7,803 nucleotides of DNA, taken from the NCBI GenBank assembly GCA_022759165.1, contig JAEMPT010000117.1:1-7803 (forward strand), read 5' to 3'. Source of the DNA: Thermoprotei archaeon (lineage in GTDB: Archaea > Thermoproteota > Thermoprotei_A > Sulfolobales > Fervidicoccaceae). The notes under the pieces were generated by a model. The model ran no database searches, was not told the origin of the DNA, and saw only the letters and a list, made by a program, of their open reading frames with translations. Of the stretch, positions 1-6,233 are shown in pieces (positions within the stretch are counted from its first letter, which is position 1; the number at the start of each line of letters is the position of its first letter). The position numbers and the translations under genes were made by a program.

Positions 1-26
1 AATAGAGAAAATTTATAAGCTTTCTA

Positions 27-55
27 TTCATCCCCGCCTTAAAAGGCGAGGCTTT
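27..55 (+). mobile_element. Stem-loop resembling the right end of an IS200/IS605 (TnpB) element
   Basis: A GC-rich hairpin stands out in AT-rich DNA. The arms CGCCTT (35-40) and AAGGCG (43-48) pair perfectly, and the stem continues past one C-A mismatch with CC (32-33) and GG (50-51). It is preceded by TTCAT and followed by GCTTT. This layout, a short hairpin after TCATCCC and before a T-rich tail, resembles the 3' ends of archaeal IS200/IS605-family elements, where the right end also forms the 3' part of the guide-like RNA of TnpB. That resemblance is recalled from the family and was not searched. The element, if real, would extend left of the window; no tnpB is present here. A further short inverted pair, TTTATAA (12-18) and TTATAAA (59-65), brackets the hairpin. 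The alternative is a plain transcription terminator hairpin. Confidence 0.35.
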
Positions 56-100
56 AAGTTATAAACCTCAATTTTGTATATGGGCTACCTATCAGTCATT

Positions 101-131
101 TTATTTTTTGCTAAAACTTTTTTAAATTTTT
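101..131 (+). terminator. T-tract terminator for transcription entering from the left
   Basis: Three runs of T (six at 104-109, six at 118-123, five at 127-131) lie close together on the plus strand. Runs of T in the non-template strand are the usual archaeal intrinsic termination signal and need no hairpin. They lie where a plus-strand transcript from a gene left of base 1 would need to stop before meeting the convergent minus-strand regulator gene. The DNA is generally AT-rich here, so chance T-runs remain possible. Confidence 0.4.
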
Positions 132-333
132 CTATATGTTTGTGCTTTCTAGGTGCCTTATATGGTTTAAAAATTACCCGTAGCCATTTAGCTCACCGAA
201 CCAAAAGGTTATTCGATTCTTGCCCTTAAAGTAGAGACCATAAGTTGTATACAATTAAGAAATATGATCACAATGTTTATGGAAATCCCAAATATCCTCG
301 GCAAGAGAGGTTTTGGGATCTATTTATTTATTC
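132..333. other. Non-coding stretch with no recognised gene
   Basis: I found no convincing coding frame, tRNA or repeat here. The only local structure is a small perfect hairpin, AACC-AAAA-GGTT (199-210). On the minus strand, which is downstream of the regulator gene ending at 334, there is only one T5 run (173-169), so a terminator for that gene is not clear. A 66-codon plus-strand frame starts at 245 but runs antisense through the regulator gene and looks like a shadow. Confidence 0.5.
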
Positions 334-666
334 TCATTTTCTGCTACTCTTCTTTAAGATGAACCAAGGGCCAGCGATCCTTTCAGAATTGCATCGAGGG
401 CATTTAGATGGTCTTTTTGCCTTTTGTCTATCTTTAAAAACATAACCACATGTTAAGCAGCGAGCAGGGATCATCTCAACGATTTCTGCGCCTCCACTTC
501 TCTTCTTTACGCTTCTTATAACAAATTCCAAGTCCTCCTGAATCCTTGAATATTCTTTTTTTCCTAAACCTAGCAATGCAACCATATCCTCTGCTGAGAG
601 AGGCTCTTCTGCTTCAACAAGCAACTTATATATTTTTTCTCTCGTTGTGAGAAAGTCTTCTCCCAT
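334..666 (-). CDS. HTH plus zinc-ribbon transcriptional regulator, COG3357 type
   Basis: This is a 110-residue protein. Residues about 7-55 look like a winged-helix DNA-binding domain (TREKIYKLLVEAEEPLSAEDM, then a second helical part to about 54). Residues 66-110 form a zinc ribbon with four cysteines, C70 and C73 in CLTCGY and C89 and C92 in CPRC. The order HTH then zinc ribbon, the short length, and the RCLTCGYVFKDR and PSKCPRCNSE segments match the archaeal family described as a predicted regulator with HTH fused to a Zn-ribbon. Its target is unknown. The ATG at 666 fits the start of the HTH domain; a purine-rich AGGAAAGG lies about 12-20 bases upstream, farther than ideal. It is separated from the gene upstream (ending at 851) by 184 bases containing a TATA-like box and a T-run, so it is probably a separate transcript and need not control the upstream operon. 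Confidence 0.85.
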   Translation of the reverse strand: MGEDFLTTREKIYKLLVEAEEPLSAEDMVALLGLGKKEYSRIQEDLEFVIRSVKKRSGGAEIVEMIPARCLTCGYVFKDRQKAKRPSKCPRCNSERIAGPWFILKKSSRK

Positions 667-699
667 TTTATACTCGACCTTTCCTCAACAAAGATGTTG

Positions 700-764
700 A
701 TGTCACTCGGTCCGTGAATTCTTCATCCCATGCAGGTCAGTTCGCTGAATTCCGTTCATCCATT
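700..764 (-). ncRNA. Possible box C/D-like small RNA, or an imperfect tandem repeat
   Basis: On the minus strand two similar units follow each other. Unit 1 has GGATGA (761-756), a 15-base spacer and CTGA (740-737). Unit 2 has GGATGA (728-723), a 16-base spacer and GTGA (706-703). The two units share GGATGAA, GAATTCA and TGAC. The geometry (C, guide, D', 7-base linker, C', guide, D) is that of an archaeal C/D guide RNA. Against it, both C-like boxes are GGATGA instead of TGATGA, the last box is GTGA instead of CTGA, and there is no clear closing stem beside the boxes. A TATA-like box about 25-35 bases upstream could start such a transcript. The same bases can be read as a 25-codon open frame from ATG 780 to TGA 703, which is not remarkable by itself. 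Confidence 0.18.
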
Positions 765-786
765 TGTAGCTCATATTCATTACTCA

Positions 787-800
787 CTAATTTATTTTGC
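787..800 (-). promoter_or_regulatory. TATA-like promoter element upstream of the regulator gene
   Basis: Read on the minus strand this is GCAAAATAAATTAG, an AT-rich TATA-like box in the gap between the 143-residue gene and the COG3357-type regulator. A start site about 25 bases downstream would fall near 765-770. That would give either a roughly 100-base leader for the regulator gene at 666 or a separate small RNA across 764-700. The assignment rests on composition and position only. Confidence 0.3.
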
Positions 801-827
801 TCTAGATAACATCGAGGTCTCAATTGT

Positions 828-836
828 TCAAAAATA
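828..836 (-). terminator. T-run after the 143-residue gene
   Basis: The minus strand reads TTATTTTTG here, a T5 run (834-830) beginning 17 bases after the TAA stop at 851. It suits an archaeal intrinsic terminator ending the transcript that comes through the two small genes. The run is short and has no strong hairpin, so termination may be partial. Confidence 0.3.
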
Positions 837-850
837 AGTCAGGCTTTCGC

Positions 851-1282
851 TTATGAATTGCCTGTGAAAGAATTTTGCACTCCTGTTCTGAAGTTATGCC
901 TCTTCACCGGCAGATTCAAGAAAGAAGCGACGCTCTTAATAGCCCACGCATATTCTGTGTTTCCGTAGCATCTTCTGATTTTCAATTTGCTATACTTCGT
1001 CCTAAGTACTATTTGCCCTTCGGCATCAAAAACTTCAATATAACCTTTCACCTTACCGCGAAGGTTTCTGACAAGAGAAACTCTCACTATAACTTCAGCT
1101 TTAGGTTGCATTTTTGGCTGAATTATGAAGGCTTCGCCATTTTTATAAAGAGGAGAAACGTTTGTCTTTTTTAAGGGTTCCACTTCGGTCACTTTCTCTT
1201 TGCTTACATAAAAGGCATTCTCGAAATATGCATGCTTCCCGGATACGCTTTTGGACCTCTCCTTTTTCAACTTAAGCTCCAT
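851..1282 (-). CDS. Small basic protein of unknown function (143 residues)
   Basis: I do not recognise this family. The product is basic, with many lysines in the first 60 residues (KLKKERSKSVSGK at 4-16) and an RRC cluster at 103-105. It has no signal peptide, membrane segment or cysteine pair. Residues about 50-105 alternate polar and hydrophobic positions (AFIIQ, EVIVRVSLV, GYIEVFDAEGQIVLRTKY), which suggests several beta strands; residues 112-125 look helical. The reading frame is credible because the ATG is preceded by AGGGG with a short spacer and because the gene sits only 10 bases after the preceding minus-strand gene, so the two are probably translated from one mRNA. The charge would allow RNA or DNA binding, but no motif shows it. 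An antisense frame of 99 codons overlaps it and is judged a shadow. Confidence 0.7.
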   Translation of the reverse strand: MELKLKKERSKSVSGKHAYFENAFYVSKEKVTEVEPLKKTNVSPLYKNGEAFIIQPKMQPKAEVIVRVSLVRNLRGKVKGYIEVFDAEGQIVLRTKYSKLKIRRCYGNTEYAWAIKSVASFLNLPVKRHNFRTGVQNSFTGNS

Positions 1283-1292
1283 CGTTTTTCCC

Positions 1293-1541
1293 CTAAAATA
1301 TATTCAAGACTTCCCCCTTCACAGATAATCCATTAAATTCCTCAACAACGATGGATATTTTGAAGGGATAAAGGGATCCTGTTATTATCATACTATCCTT
1401 TATTCTCACTTGCTTTACTTCACTTTCCTTACCCATTTCTTCCCTTGAGATCAGCTTTCCATCTTCCGAAGAATAGATTGATATCGTTGCTTTAAAACTG
1501 GTACCATTGAATTCCAGGTCTACTACGGCATTTTTACCCAT
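1293..1541 (-). CDS. Small beta-rich protein of unknown function (82 residues)
   Basis: I do not recognise this protein. It is short, soluble, has no cysteine, no signal peptide and no membrane segment. Nearly the whole chain alternates hydrophobic and polar residues in short runs separated by turns (VVDLEFNGTSFKATISIYSS at 6-25, then VKQVRIKDSMIITGSL and PFKISIVVEEFNGLSVKGEVL), which suggests a small all-beta fold of about six strands. The repeated EFNG (10-13 and 68-71) hints at an internal twofold arrangement. The start is supported by TGAGGAAGG a few bases before the ATG at 1541. It lies 55 bases after apgM and 10 bases before the 143-residue gene, so it probably forms a pair with the latter, as an extension of the upstream operon or from its own promoter in the AT-rich gap (minus-strand TATTAAAA, about 1570-1563). 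Confidence 0.65.
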   Translation of the reverse strand: MGKNAVVDLEFNGTSFKATISIYSSEDGKLISREEMGKESEVKQVRIKDSMIITGSLYPFKISIVVEEFNGLSVKGEVLNIF

Positions 1542-1596
1542 TTTTCCTTCCTCAGTTTTCTTTTTTTAATACAGGAGAGGGTTAAAGCAAATACGT

Positions 1597-2883
1597 TTAC
1601 TTTATCATTTGAAGCTCTTTTAATATCATAGGTAAGAGTTGGCTACCTTTCTCTATTACCCCGAAGCTTCCTTTCCTGCATTCAACTTCATCGAAAGATT
1701 TCAAACGGTCCGGCTTTATATCTAAATGATATAAAAGAAAAGGAACCGGAGCATCACTGTGAGATTTAAGCTGGCATGGAGTCGCATGATCTGAAGTCAC
1801 CAGGACAGCCGTATTTGACCAGCTTATTCTTTCTAACAGTTCTTTTATGAAGAACTTGTCAATTTCTTCTATGATTTTTGCTTTCAATTTAAGGTTGCCG
1901 TCATGCCCCGGTTCGTCTGGACCTTTCAGATGAACATAGACGACATCCGAGCGTTCGATAGCATTAATGGTTTTTTCTGCCCGCAGCCTATATTCTTCGT
2001 CCCTTCTAGAGCTTCCCGGAGGAGGTAAAACTTCAACGTTCATTCTAGCTGCCCTAGCTATTCCTATCTCAACCGGCATCTCCACCAGGGCAGTGAAGCT
2101 TAGACCTGTGAATTTTGAAGACAGGGCTTTCAGGTTCGGGTTCCGACCTCCGCCGTCCCTCAGAAGTATGGCGTTTGCTGGAGGAAGACCCTGCGATTTT
2201 CTCATTAGATTGATAGGATGTCTATCGAGGACCCCTATCGCTCTTTCCGTGAACTCGTTTACCAGCTCGCACGTGATTTTATCCTCTTCTCTACTAGTCA
2301 TTGGGATACATGGTGAAACCCTATTATCAAATTTGCTTGCTGAAACAGAAATCTTCCCCTTTCTTAAATATCCGGGATCCGTGTTACCGACCTGGTCGCC
2401 TAATTTATGTTTCTCACTACCGATGACAACCACTACACGGTGACCTACGCTTTCCTTTACCCTAACATATCCTTCCCTGAGCTTCATTCCGTCAATTGCT
2501 CTTGCTAGCTCTTTAGCTTCATATGGCGTAAAAACCCTACCTGCCCTCCTATCGAGAATAACCTTTGTAATAGGATCGACTGTAGCAAAGTTTCCTCTAA
2601 ATGCAACTTCCTTTCCTTCTTCTAAGGAAAGACCTACCCCCAAAGCCTCTATTGGCCCTCTACCGGGATAATCAACTTCTGGGTCATAGCTTAAGAGAGA
2701 TAGGACAGCTGCATCGCTTTCTGGTGGGATGCCCTGTCCTATTGTATAAACTAAGCCGCACCTGCCGTTTCTAGCCAGGTAATCCAAATTTGGTTTACTA
2801 GCGGATAAATACGCAGTTGTCCCAAGTGAGGGATCCCCTGCAGCGCCGTCTAATACGAGATATATGAGCTTCAAGCTATTCAC
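1597..2883 (-). CDS. apgM: 2,3-bisphosphoglycerate-independent phosphoglycerate mutase, archaeal type
   Basis: The enzyme interconverts 3- and 2-phosphoglycerate in glycolysis and gluconeogenesis, in the cytoplasm. It belongs to the alkaline phosphatase superfamily and uses two divalent metals and a phosphoserine intermediate. The 428 residues are close to the usual archaeal ApgM length. Visible motifs in order: LVLDGAAGD with metal-binding D12; PPESDAAVLSLLSYDP with the likely catalytic S56; YPGRGPIEALG (72-82); HLKGPDEPGHDGN with D323 and H327; TSDHATP with D365 and H366; and KSHSDAPVP with H375. All expected metal and catalytic positions are present. The listed start is the GTG at 2883, whose GTGA overlaps the nnr stop by 4 bases. 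A TTG at 2874 has GGTGA five bases upstream and gives MKLIYLVLDG, closer to typical family starts; I cannot decide between them. Confidence 0.93.
   Translation of the reverse strand: MNSLKLIYLVLDGAAGDPSLGTTAYLSASKPNLDYLARNGRCGLVYTIGQGIPPESDAAVLSLLSYDPEVDYPGRGPIEALGVGLSLEEGKEVAFRGNFATVDPITKVILDRRAGRVFTPYEAKELARAIDGMKLREGYVRVKESVGHRVVVVIGSEKHKLGDQVGNTDPGYLRKGKISVSASKFDNRVSPCIPMTSREEDKITCELVNEFTERAIGVLDRHPINLMRKSQGLPPANAILLRDGGGRNPNLKALSSKFTGLSFTALVEMPVEIGIARAARMNVEVLPPPGSSRRDEEYRLRAEKTINAIERSDVVYVHLKGPDEPGHDGNLKLKAKIIEEIDKFFIKELLERISWSNTAVLVTSDHATPCQLKSHSDAPVPFLLYHLDIKPDRLKSFDEVECRKGSFGVIEKGSQLLPMILKELQMIK
2875..2882 (-). promoter_or_regulatory. Ribosome binding site at the nnr/apgM junction
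   Basis: The minus strand reads AAAGGGTGAATAGCTTG here. GGTGA is a strong match to the archaeal anti-Shine-Dalgarno sequence and sits five bases before the TTG at 2874. The same bases contain the GTG at 2883-2881 and the TGA stop of nnr. The layout therefore supports translational coupling whichever start is used, and by spacing favours the TTG. Confidence 0.45.
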
Positions 2884-4418
2884 CCTTTCCCATAGGCGAG
2901 AATCGAAGATAAAGCCCTAGGTATTTCTTGAACCAACATTTCAGAGGTGAAGAACTCGTTATATTTTTTGTACAACTCATCTCCTGCATAACTGTTCACA
3001 AACGAGGCTATACATGCGGCATCATATGCAGTTGGTGTTCTCTTTGCAAATGAAGCAACCATCCCTGCAAGTACGTCACCCGTTCCTCCCACACTCATTC
3101 CTGGATTCCCACCTCTCTTTTCTCTGCAATAGTTTTTAAGGCATATATAGTCAACAGGCCCCTTAGATAGAACGATCGAGCCACCTATTTCGGTTGATAG
3201 CACCATTGAGTCTTTCTTTCTATCCCCGCTCTCAGGTATTCCATAGGCGGACAGCAGTCTCGATAACTCCCCTCTGTGTGGAGTTAAAACGAATCGATCG
3301 TTCAATTTTGGTTTAAACGTAGATATGCACTTCAAAGCATCAGCGTCTAAAACTACTGCACGGAGAGGTTTTGTGCTGATGATCTTCAGTAATTGCTCGG
3401 TGAAGGAACAGGTTGTTTCGTTGTAAGCCATACCTGGTCCCACAACTATAGCATGGGACTTCTCTATTATAGGGAGCAAGCTAGGTAAATAGTCTTGCGA
3501 AAGATAATCTTTCCCCGCCTCAACTGCTATAATCGAGGGAGAGAAAGAGGATACCACGTCTTTGATGGATCTGGGGACAGCTGTAAAAACCAAATCTGAA
3601 CCGGAAACGAGAGCAGCTAGTGACGCCAGGCTCGGGGCACCAGTGTATTCCACTGAACCTCCGATAACGGTAACTACCCCTCCATCCCCTTTCTTCGCAT
3701 CTTTCGATTTCAGCGATAGAAGATTTCTAACATCCCCTGGTCCGATGATTATTTCTGCTTCCTCGGGAATACCAACGTTGCACAGTTCTATTTTGCCTGC
3801 ATATTCGTTTGGCTTGGCTAGACCTGGCTTGTAATAATGCATAGTAATCGTATAAGAAGCTTTTATTGCCAAAGGTTCACCGCCCTTAATAGCTGGACGA
3901 CCGCTATCTGGGTCGATCCCGCTTGGGATATCCACCGCTATTACAGGGTTTCCAGAAGCGTTGATCTTCTCGATCGCATCCGATATAGGGAACCTGAGCT
4001 CCCCCCTTATTCCGGTTCCCAATATTGCATCGATAACGATGCCGCCTTCACTCAAAAGGCTATTCAGTTTATCGAAATCCCAAATTTTGACCCTACCGCC
4101 CTCAATTTTTCTAAGAATCAAGAAGTTCGTTTTAGCATCAGGATGAGTTATCTGTTCATCACTGTATAGGAGAACCACATCTACTTCATATCCGAGAGAG
4201 GCAAGATGCCTTGCTGCAACGAAGCCATCTCCAGCATTGCCGCCTTTTCCGGCAACCACTATTACTCTTTTATATTCATTCACTTTGAAGTTCTTGTGGA
4301 CGAATTCTGCTACGCATTTCCCAGCGCATTCCATTAGGTTTAGCGTTGAGACCCCTAACCATGATGCGTTTTCCTCATATGCCTTTATCCTCCTGCTCTC
4401 TACTATATCTCCATACAT
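2880..4418 (-). CDS. nnr: Bifunctional NAD(P)H-hydrate repair enzyme (epimerase + ADP-dependent dehydratase)
   Basis: The protein repairs NADHX and NADPHX, hydrated cofactors formed by heat, acid or side activity of glyceraldehyde-3-phosphate dehydrogenase. The N-terminal YjeF_N domain (about 5-230) would epimerise R and S forms: it has GKGGNAGDGFVAARHL (57-72), VIDAILGTGIRG (128-139) and AVDIPSGIDPDSG (161-173). The C-terminal ribokinase-like domain (about 235-510) would dehydrate the S form using ADP: it has GGVVTVIGGS (246-255), TGAPSLASLAAL (259-270), GPGM (327-330), LDADAL (357-362), LTPHRGELSRL (378-388) and SVGGTGDVLAGM (442-453) with probable catalytic D448. The 512 residues match the usual fused length. 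The ATG at 4418 follows the upstream stop by 6 bases, with GTGA before it. The usual GNNGGDG loop reads GGNAGDG here, a mild variant. Confidence 0.94.
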   Translation of the reverse strand: MYGDIVESRRIKAYEENASWLGVSTLNLMECAGKCVAEFVHKNFKVNEYKRVIVVAGKGGNAGDGFVAARHLASLGYEVDVVLLYSDEQITHPDAKTNFLILRKIEGGRVKIWDFDKLNSLLSEGGIVIDAILGTGIRGELRFPISDAIEKINASGNPVIAVDIPSGIDPDSGRPAIKGGEPLAIKASYTITMHYYKPGLAKPNEYAGKIELCNVGIPEEAEIIIGPGDVRNLLSLKSKDAKKGDGGVVTVIGGSVEYTGAPSLASLAALVSGSDLVFTAVPRSIKDVVSSFSPSIIAVEAGKDYLSQDYLPSLLPIIEKSHAIVVGPGMAYNETTCSFTEQLLKIISTKPLRAVVLDADALKCISTFKPKLNDRFVLTPHRGELSRLLSAYGIPESGDRKKDSMVLSTEIGGSIVLSKGPVDYICLKNYCREKRGGNPGMSVGGTGDVLAGMVASFAKRTPTAYDAACIASFVNSYAGDELYKKYNEFFTSEMLVQEIPRALSSILAYGKG

Positions 4419-4424
4419 GCTCTT

Positions 4425-5996
4425 TCACTTCGTTTCGATTCTCAAATCTAGACCGAGCTTCTGAACTGCCCTCTTTATTCTCTTCAACCTTTTACTCATG
4501 AGCCTCGCTTCCTCGGGAGGGATCTTCAGCACTGCCACGCCATTGTTTATTTCGACTTCTGCATTAGGAGCGAGTGTTTCGAGCTGCCTGAGCAATCTCT
4601 GTTCTTCTGAACCCTTTTTTCCTCTTCTTATTGGAACTACAACGGTCTGCTCACCGAATGTATATATTTCATATTCAAGCTCCCCTGTTAGAAAATCTTT
4701 CACTTCTACTACGGGTCTTGACAGATCCGCCTCTTTCAGCCCTGTAGGTAACTTTACAGTAATAGAAATTTCATACACTTTCGAGATCTCTCCCTTGTCT
4801 ATGAAGATAACCGTATCCACTATGCTAGGAATTACCCCTAGCTCTACTCTGCCTATAAATCTCTGTATTGCGTCTATCGGGGTTGTGGCATGCAGTACAC
4901 CCACCATTCCTATTCCAGCTAATCTCAGGTCAACATAAAGCCTGAAATCTTCGTCTCCCCTCAGCTCGTCGAAGAACGTATAGTCTGGTCTGCTGAGCAG
5001 CATTATATCGTGAAGTTCGTCTTTCTCGGCGAAGTTCTTGCTGTACTGAACTATTTGCGGTGGAAGTCTCATATCTCTGGGAGACTCTATGGTATTGACT
5101 ACTTTACCTTCGTAAAGATAGAACTCAGCAAGGGCCTGCGCAAATGTGGTCTTGCCCATCCCTGGTGCTCCAGCTATAAGTATACCTTCTGCTTTCCTCC
5201 TGAACCTCTCTAATAGCCTCTCCGGAGGGTTGTAGTCCTCAAGCTTTAGCTTTATAATCGGCTTCACGGCCGTGATCATCCACTTGCTACTGAATGGTGG
5301 TCTTGCTATAACTATTCTATAAGATCCAAGCTGCACTATCGTACTGCCTTTCCTATCTATTTCCACGAAGCTATCTTCTCTGGATTTAGTGGCTTCAATT
5401 ATCTCGTCAAATATACTTTGCATTTCTAATCTAGAAAGTGGTTGCTCAGATATCCTTTCATAAGTCCAGCTTCCAGGCTTACCTTTTTTCGCCATTGGGA
5501 AGTTGTCCTCAACTAGGTGGACGCTCATCGTGCTTTCATCGAAAAATTTTTCAATTCTTAGGACAGGTTGAGCCTTATCTGTGTAAAAGACCACCTTTAC
5601 TCCTATAGAAGAGGCTAGATCCGCCGAGATCTTGTCACCAGTAATGAGCATGTAGTCTCTTTGAAGTGCGATCTCCCTAGCCATCGAAGAAAATGATGTG
5701 GGGTCTTCATATATTATCTGCCTCGGGAGATGTAGAACTTCGATCCTTATTTTTCCCGCACCTACGAGGTCCTTTAGCTTGCTAAGTTCAGTTAAGCCAG
5801 CTATGCCTACCGCTTTACCTTCATTAGCTTCTTTTTCTAAAGCCGCTAGTATAGGTGATGGGATCAGTATTGTAGCACCAGCGGATACTATGCCTAAATT
5901 GACTGCCTTGCTGACTGCCCCTTTAATAAGCGCCGAATAGTCGGCAACGTACTGCGTCGCTTGATTTTCGACCCTCCCAAAGAAATGGTAAGACAT
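4425..5996 (-). CDS. PIN-domain ATPase of the PilT/KH type (COG1855)
   Basis: The family has an N-terminal PIN domain, a VirB11/PilT-like P-loop ATPase and a C-terminal KH-like domain; its cellular role is not established. From the ATG at 5996 the protein has 523 residues. The PIN part (about 15-140) includes VADYSALIKG with D19, a helix at 45-60 (SPILAALEKEANEG) and LITGDK with D121. The ATPase part (about 250-410) has Walker A GAPGMGKTT (276-284), YTFFDELRG (339-347) with Walker B D343/E344, and VLHATTP with H369. The last 50 residues (about 475-523) align with the KH segment. An upstream TTG at 6017 would add seven residues, but the ATG has GGTG about ten bases upstream and sits well relative to the TATA-like box at 6031-6038. 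It is first of a tight operon with nnr and apgM. See findings for altered PIN and KH positions. Confidence 0.88.
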   Translation of the reverse strand: MSYHFFGRVENQATQYVADYSALIKGAVSKAVNLGIVSAGATILIPSPILAALEKEANEGKAVGIAGLTELSKLKDLVGAGKIRIEVLHLPRQIIYEDPTSFSSMAREIALQRDYMLITGDKISADLASSIGVKVVFYTDKAQPVLRIEKFFDESTMSVHLVEDNFPMAKKGKPGSWTYERISEQPLSRLEMQSIFDEIIEATKSREDSFVEIDRKGSTIVQLGSYRIVIARPPFSSKWMITAVKPIIKLKLEDYNPPERLLERFRRKAEGILIAGAPGMGKTTFAQALAEFYLYEGKVVNTIESPRDMRLPPQIVQYSKNFAEKDELHDIMLLSRPDYTFFDELRGDEDFRLYVDLRLAGIGMVGVLHATTPIDAIQRFIGRVELGVIPSIVDTVIFIDKGEISKVYEISITVKLPTGLKEADLSRPVVEVKDFLTGELEYEIYTFGEQTVVVPIRRGKKGSEEQRLLRQLETLAPNAEVEINNGVAVLKIPPEEARLMSKRLKRIKRAVQKLGLDLRIETK

Positions 5997-6028
5997 TTGC
6001 TTTGAACACCCTTTCAATAACTTTCTAT

Positions 6029-6041
6029 ACTTTATATTTTT
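6029..6041 (-). promoter_or_regulatory. TATA-like promoter of the PIN-ATPase/nnr/apgM operon
   Basis: On the minus strand the sequence AAAAATATAAAGT includes a good archaeal TATA box (ATATAAAG, 6037-6030). A start site about 25 bases downstream would lie near 6008-6012, just at the GGGTG ribosome-binding match (6011-6007) before the ATG at 5996, giving a very short leader. A second TATA-like box, GTATTAAATC (minus strand, about 6058-6049), is an alternative that would suit the upstream TTG start. Confidence 0.45.
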
Positions 6042-6140
6042 ATTGAAGATTTAATACTTTACAACTGAAGTCCCAGGCTTAAAAGGGGAAACCATCTGTC
6101 GCTAGTAGTATCCATATTTATGTCAGCTTACGTGCCATCC

Positions 6141-6156
6141 GCCTAGGGAAATAGGC
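6141..6156. other. Perfect small stem-loop in the divergent region
   Basis: GCCTA (6141-6145) and TAGGC (6152-6156) pair perfectly around a six-base GGGAAA loop. It lies in the middle of the intergenic region, followed on the plus strand by an A-rich stretch (6165-6184) that is TATA-like. It could be a protein-binding dyad. As an RNA structure it would only matter if transcription passes through here. No T-run follows on either strand close enough to call a terminator with confidence. Confidence 0.3.
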
Positions 6157-6204
6157 TCATTTGATAAAAAATTAAAAAATATATTCGGGACCAAAACAAT
6201 CTTT

Positions 6205-6219
6205 ACCTCACAAAGAGGT
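6205..6219 (+). other. Stem-loop upstream of the AIM24-family gene
   Basis: ACCTC (6205-6209) and GAGGT (6215-6219) pair around ACAAA, and a T-G wobble extends the stem by one pair. It would lie in the 5' leader if transcription started from the A/T-rich TATA-like stretch at about 6174-6184; otherwise it may be an operator dyad. The GAGGTG part resembles a Shine-Dalgarno sequence but is too far (over 35 bases) from any likely start to serve as one. Confidence 0.25.
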
Positions 6220-6233
6220 GTGGGATTTCCCCC

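Noticed and set aside
181..235. tRNA-like pieces: TTAGCTCA and TTCGATTC resembling D-arm and T-loop
   Set aside because: The bases flanking the T-loop-like piece do not pair, there is no matching D stem, and no acceptor stem could be found.
245..445. 66-codon plus-strand frame
   Set aside because: It runs antisense through the C-terminal zinc ribbon of the clear regulator gene, has no family resemblance and no ribosome-binding site.
875..1174. 99-codon plus-strand frame
   Set aside because: It is antisense to the 143-residue gene, which has a better start and tight operon spacing. The minus-strand protein also has more ordinary composition.
1967..2443. 158-codon plus-strand frame inside apgM
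   Set aside because: It is a shadow of the well-supported phosphoglycerate mutase, with serine/proline-rich low-credibility composition.
4498..4938. 146-codon plus-strand frame inside the PIN-ATPase gene
   Set aside because: It is antisense to the ATPase and KH regions and is serine-rich with no recognisable domain.
5997..6017. TTG at 6017 as the start of the PIN-ATPase
   Set aside because: It would add seven residues without family support, and it lies too close to the nearest TATA-like box. The ATG at 5996 has a GGTG match at good spacing.
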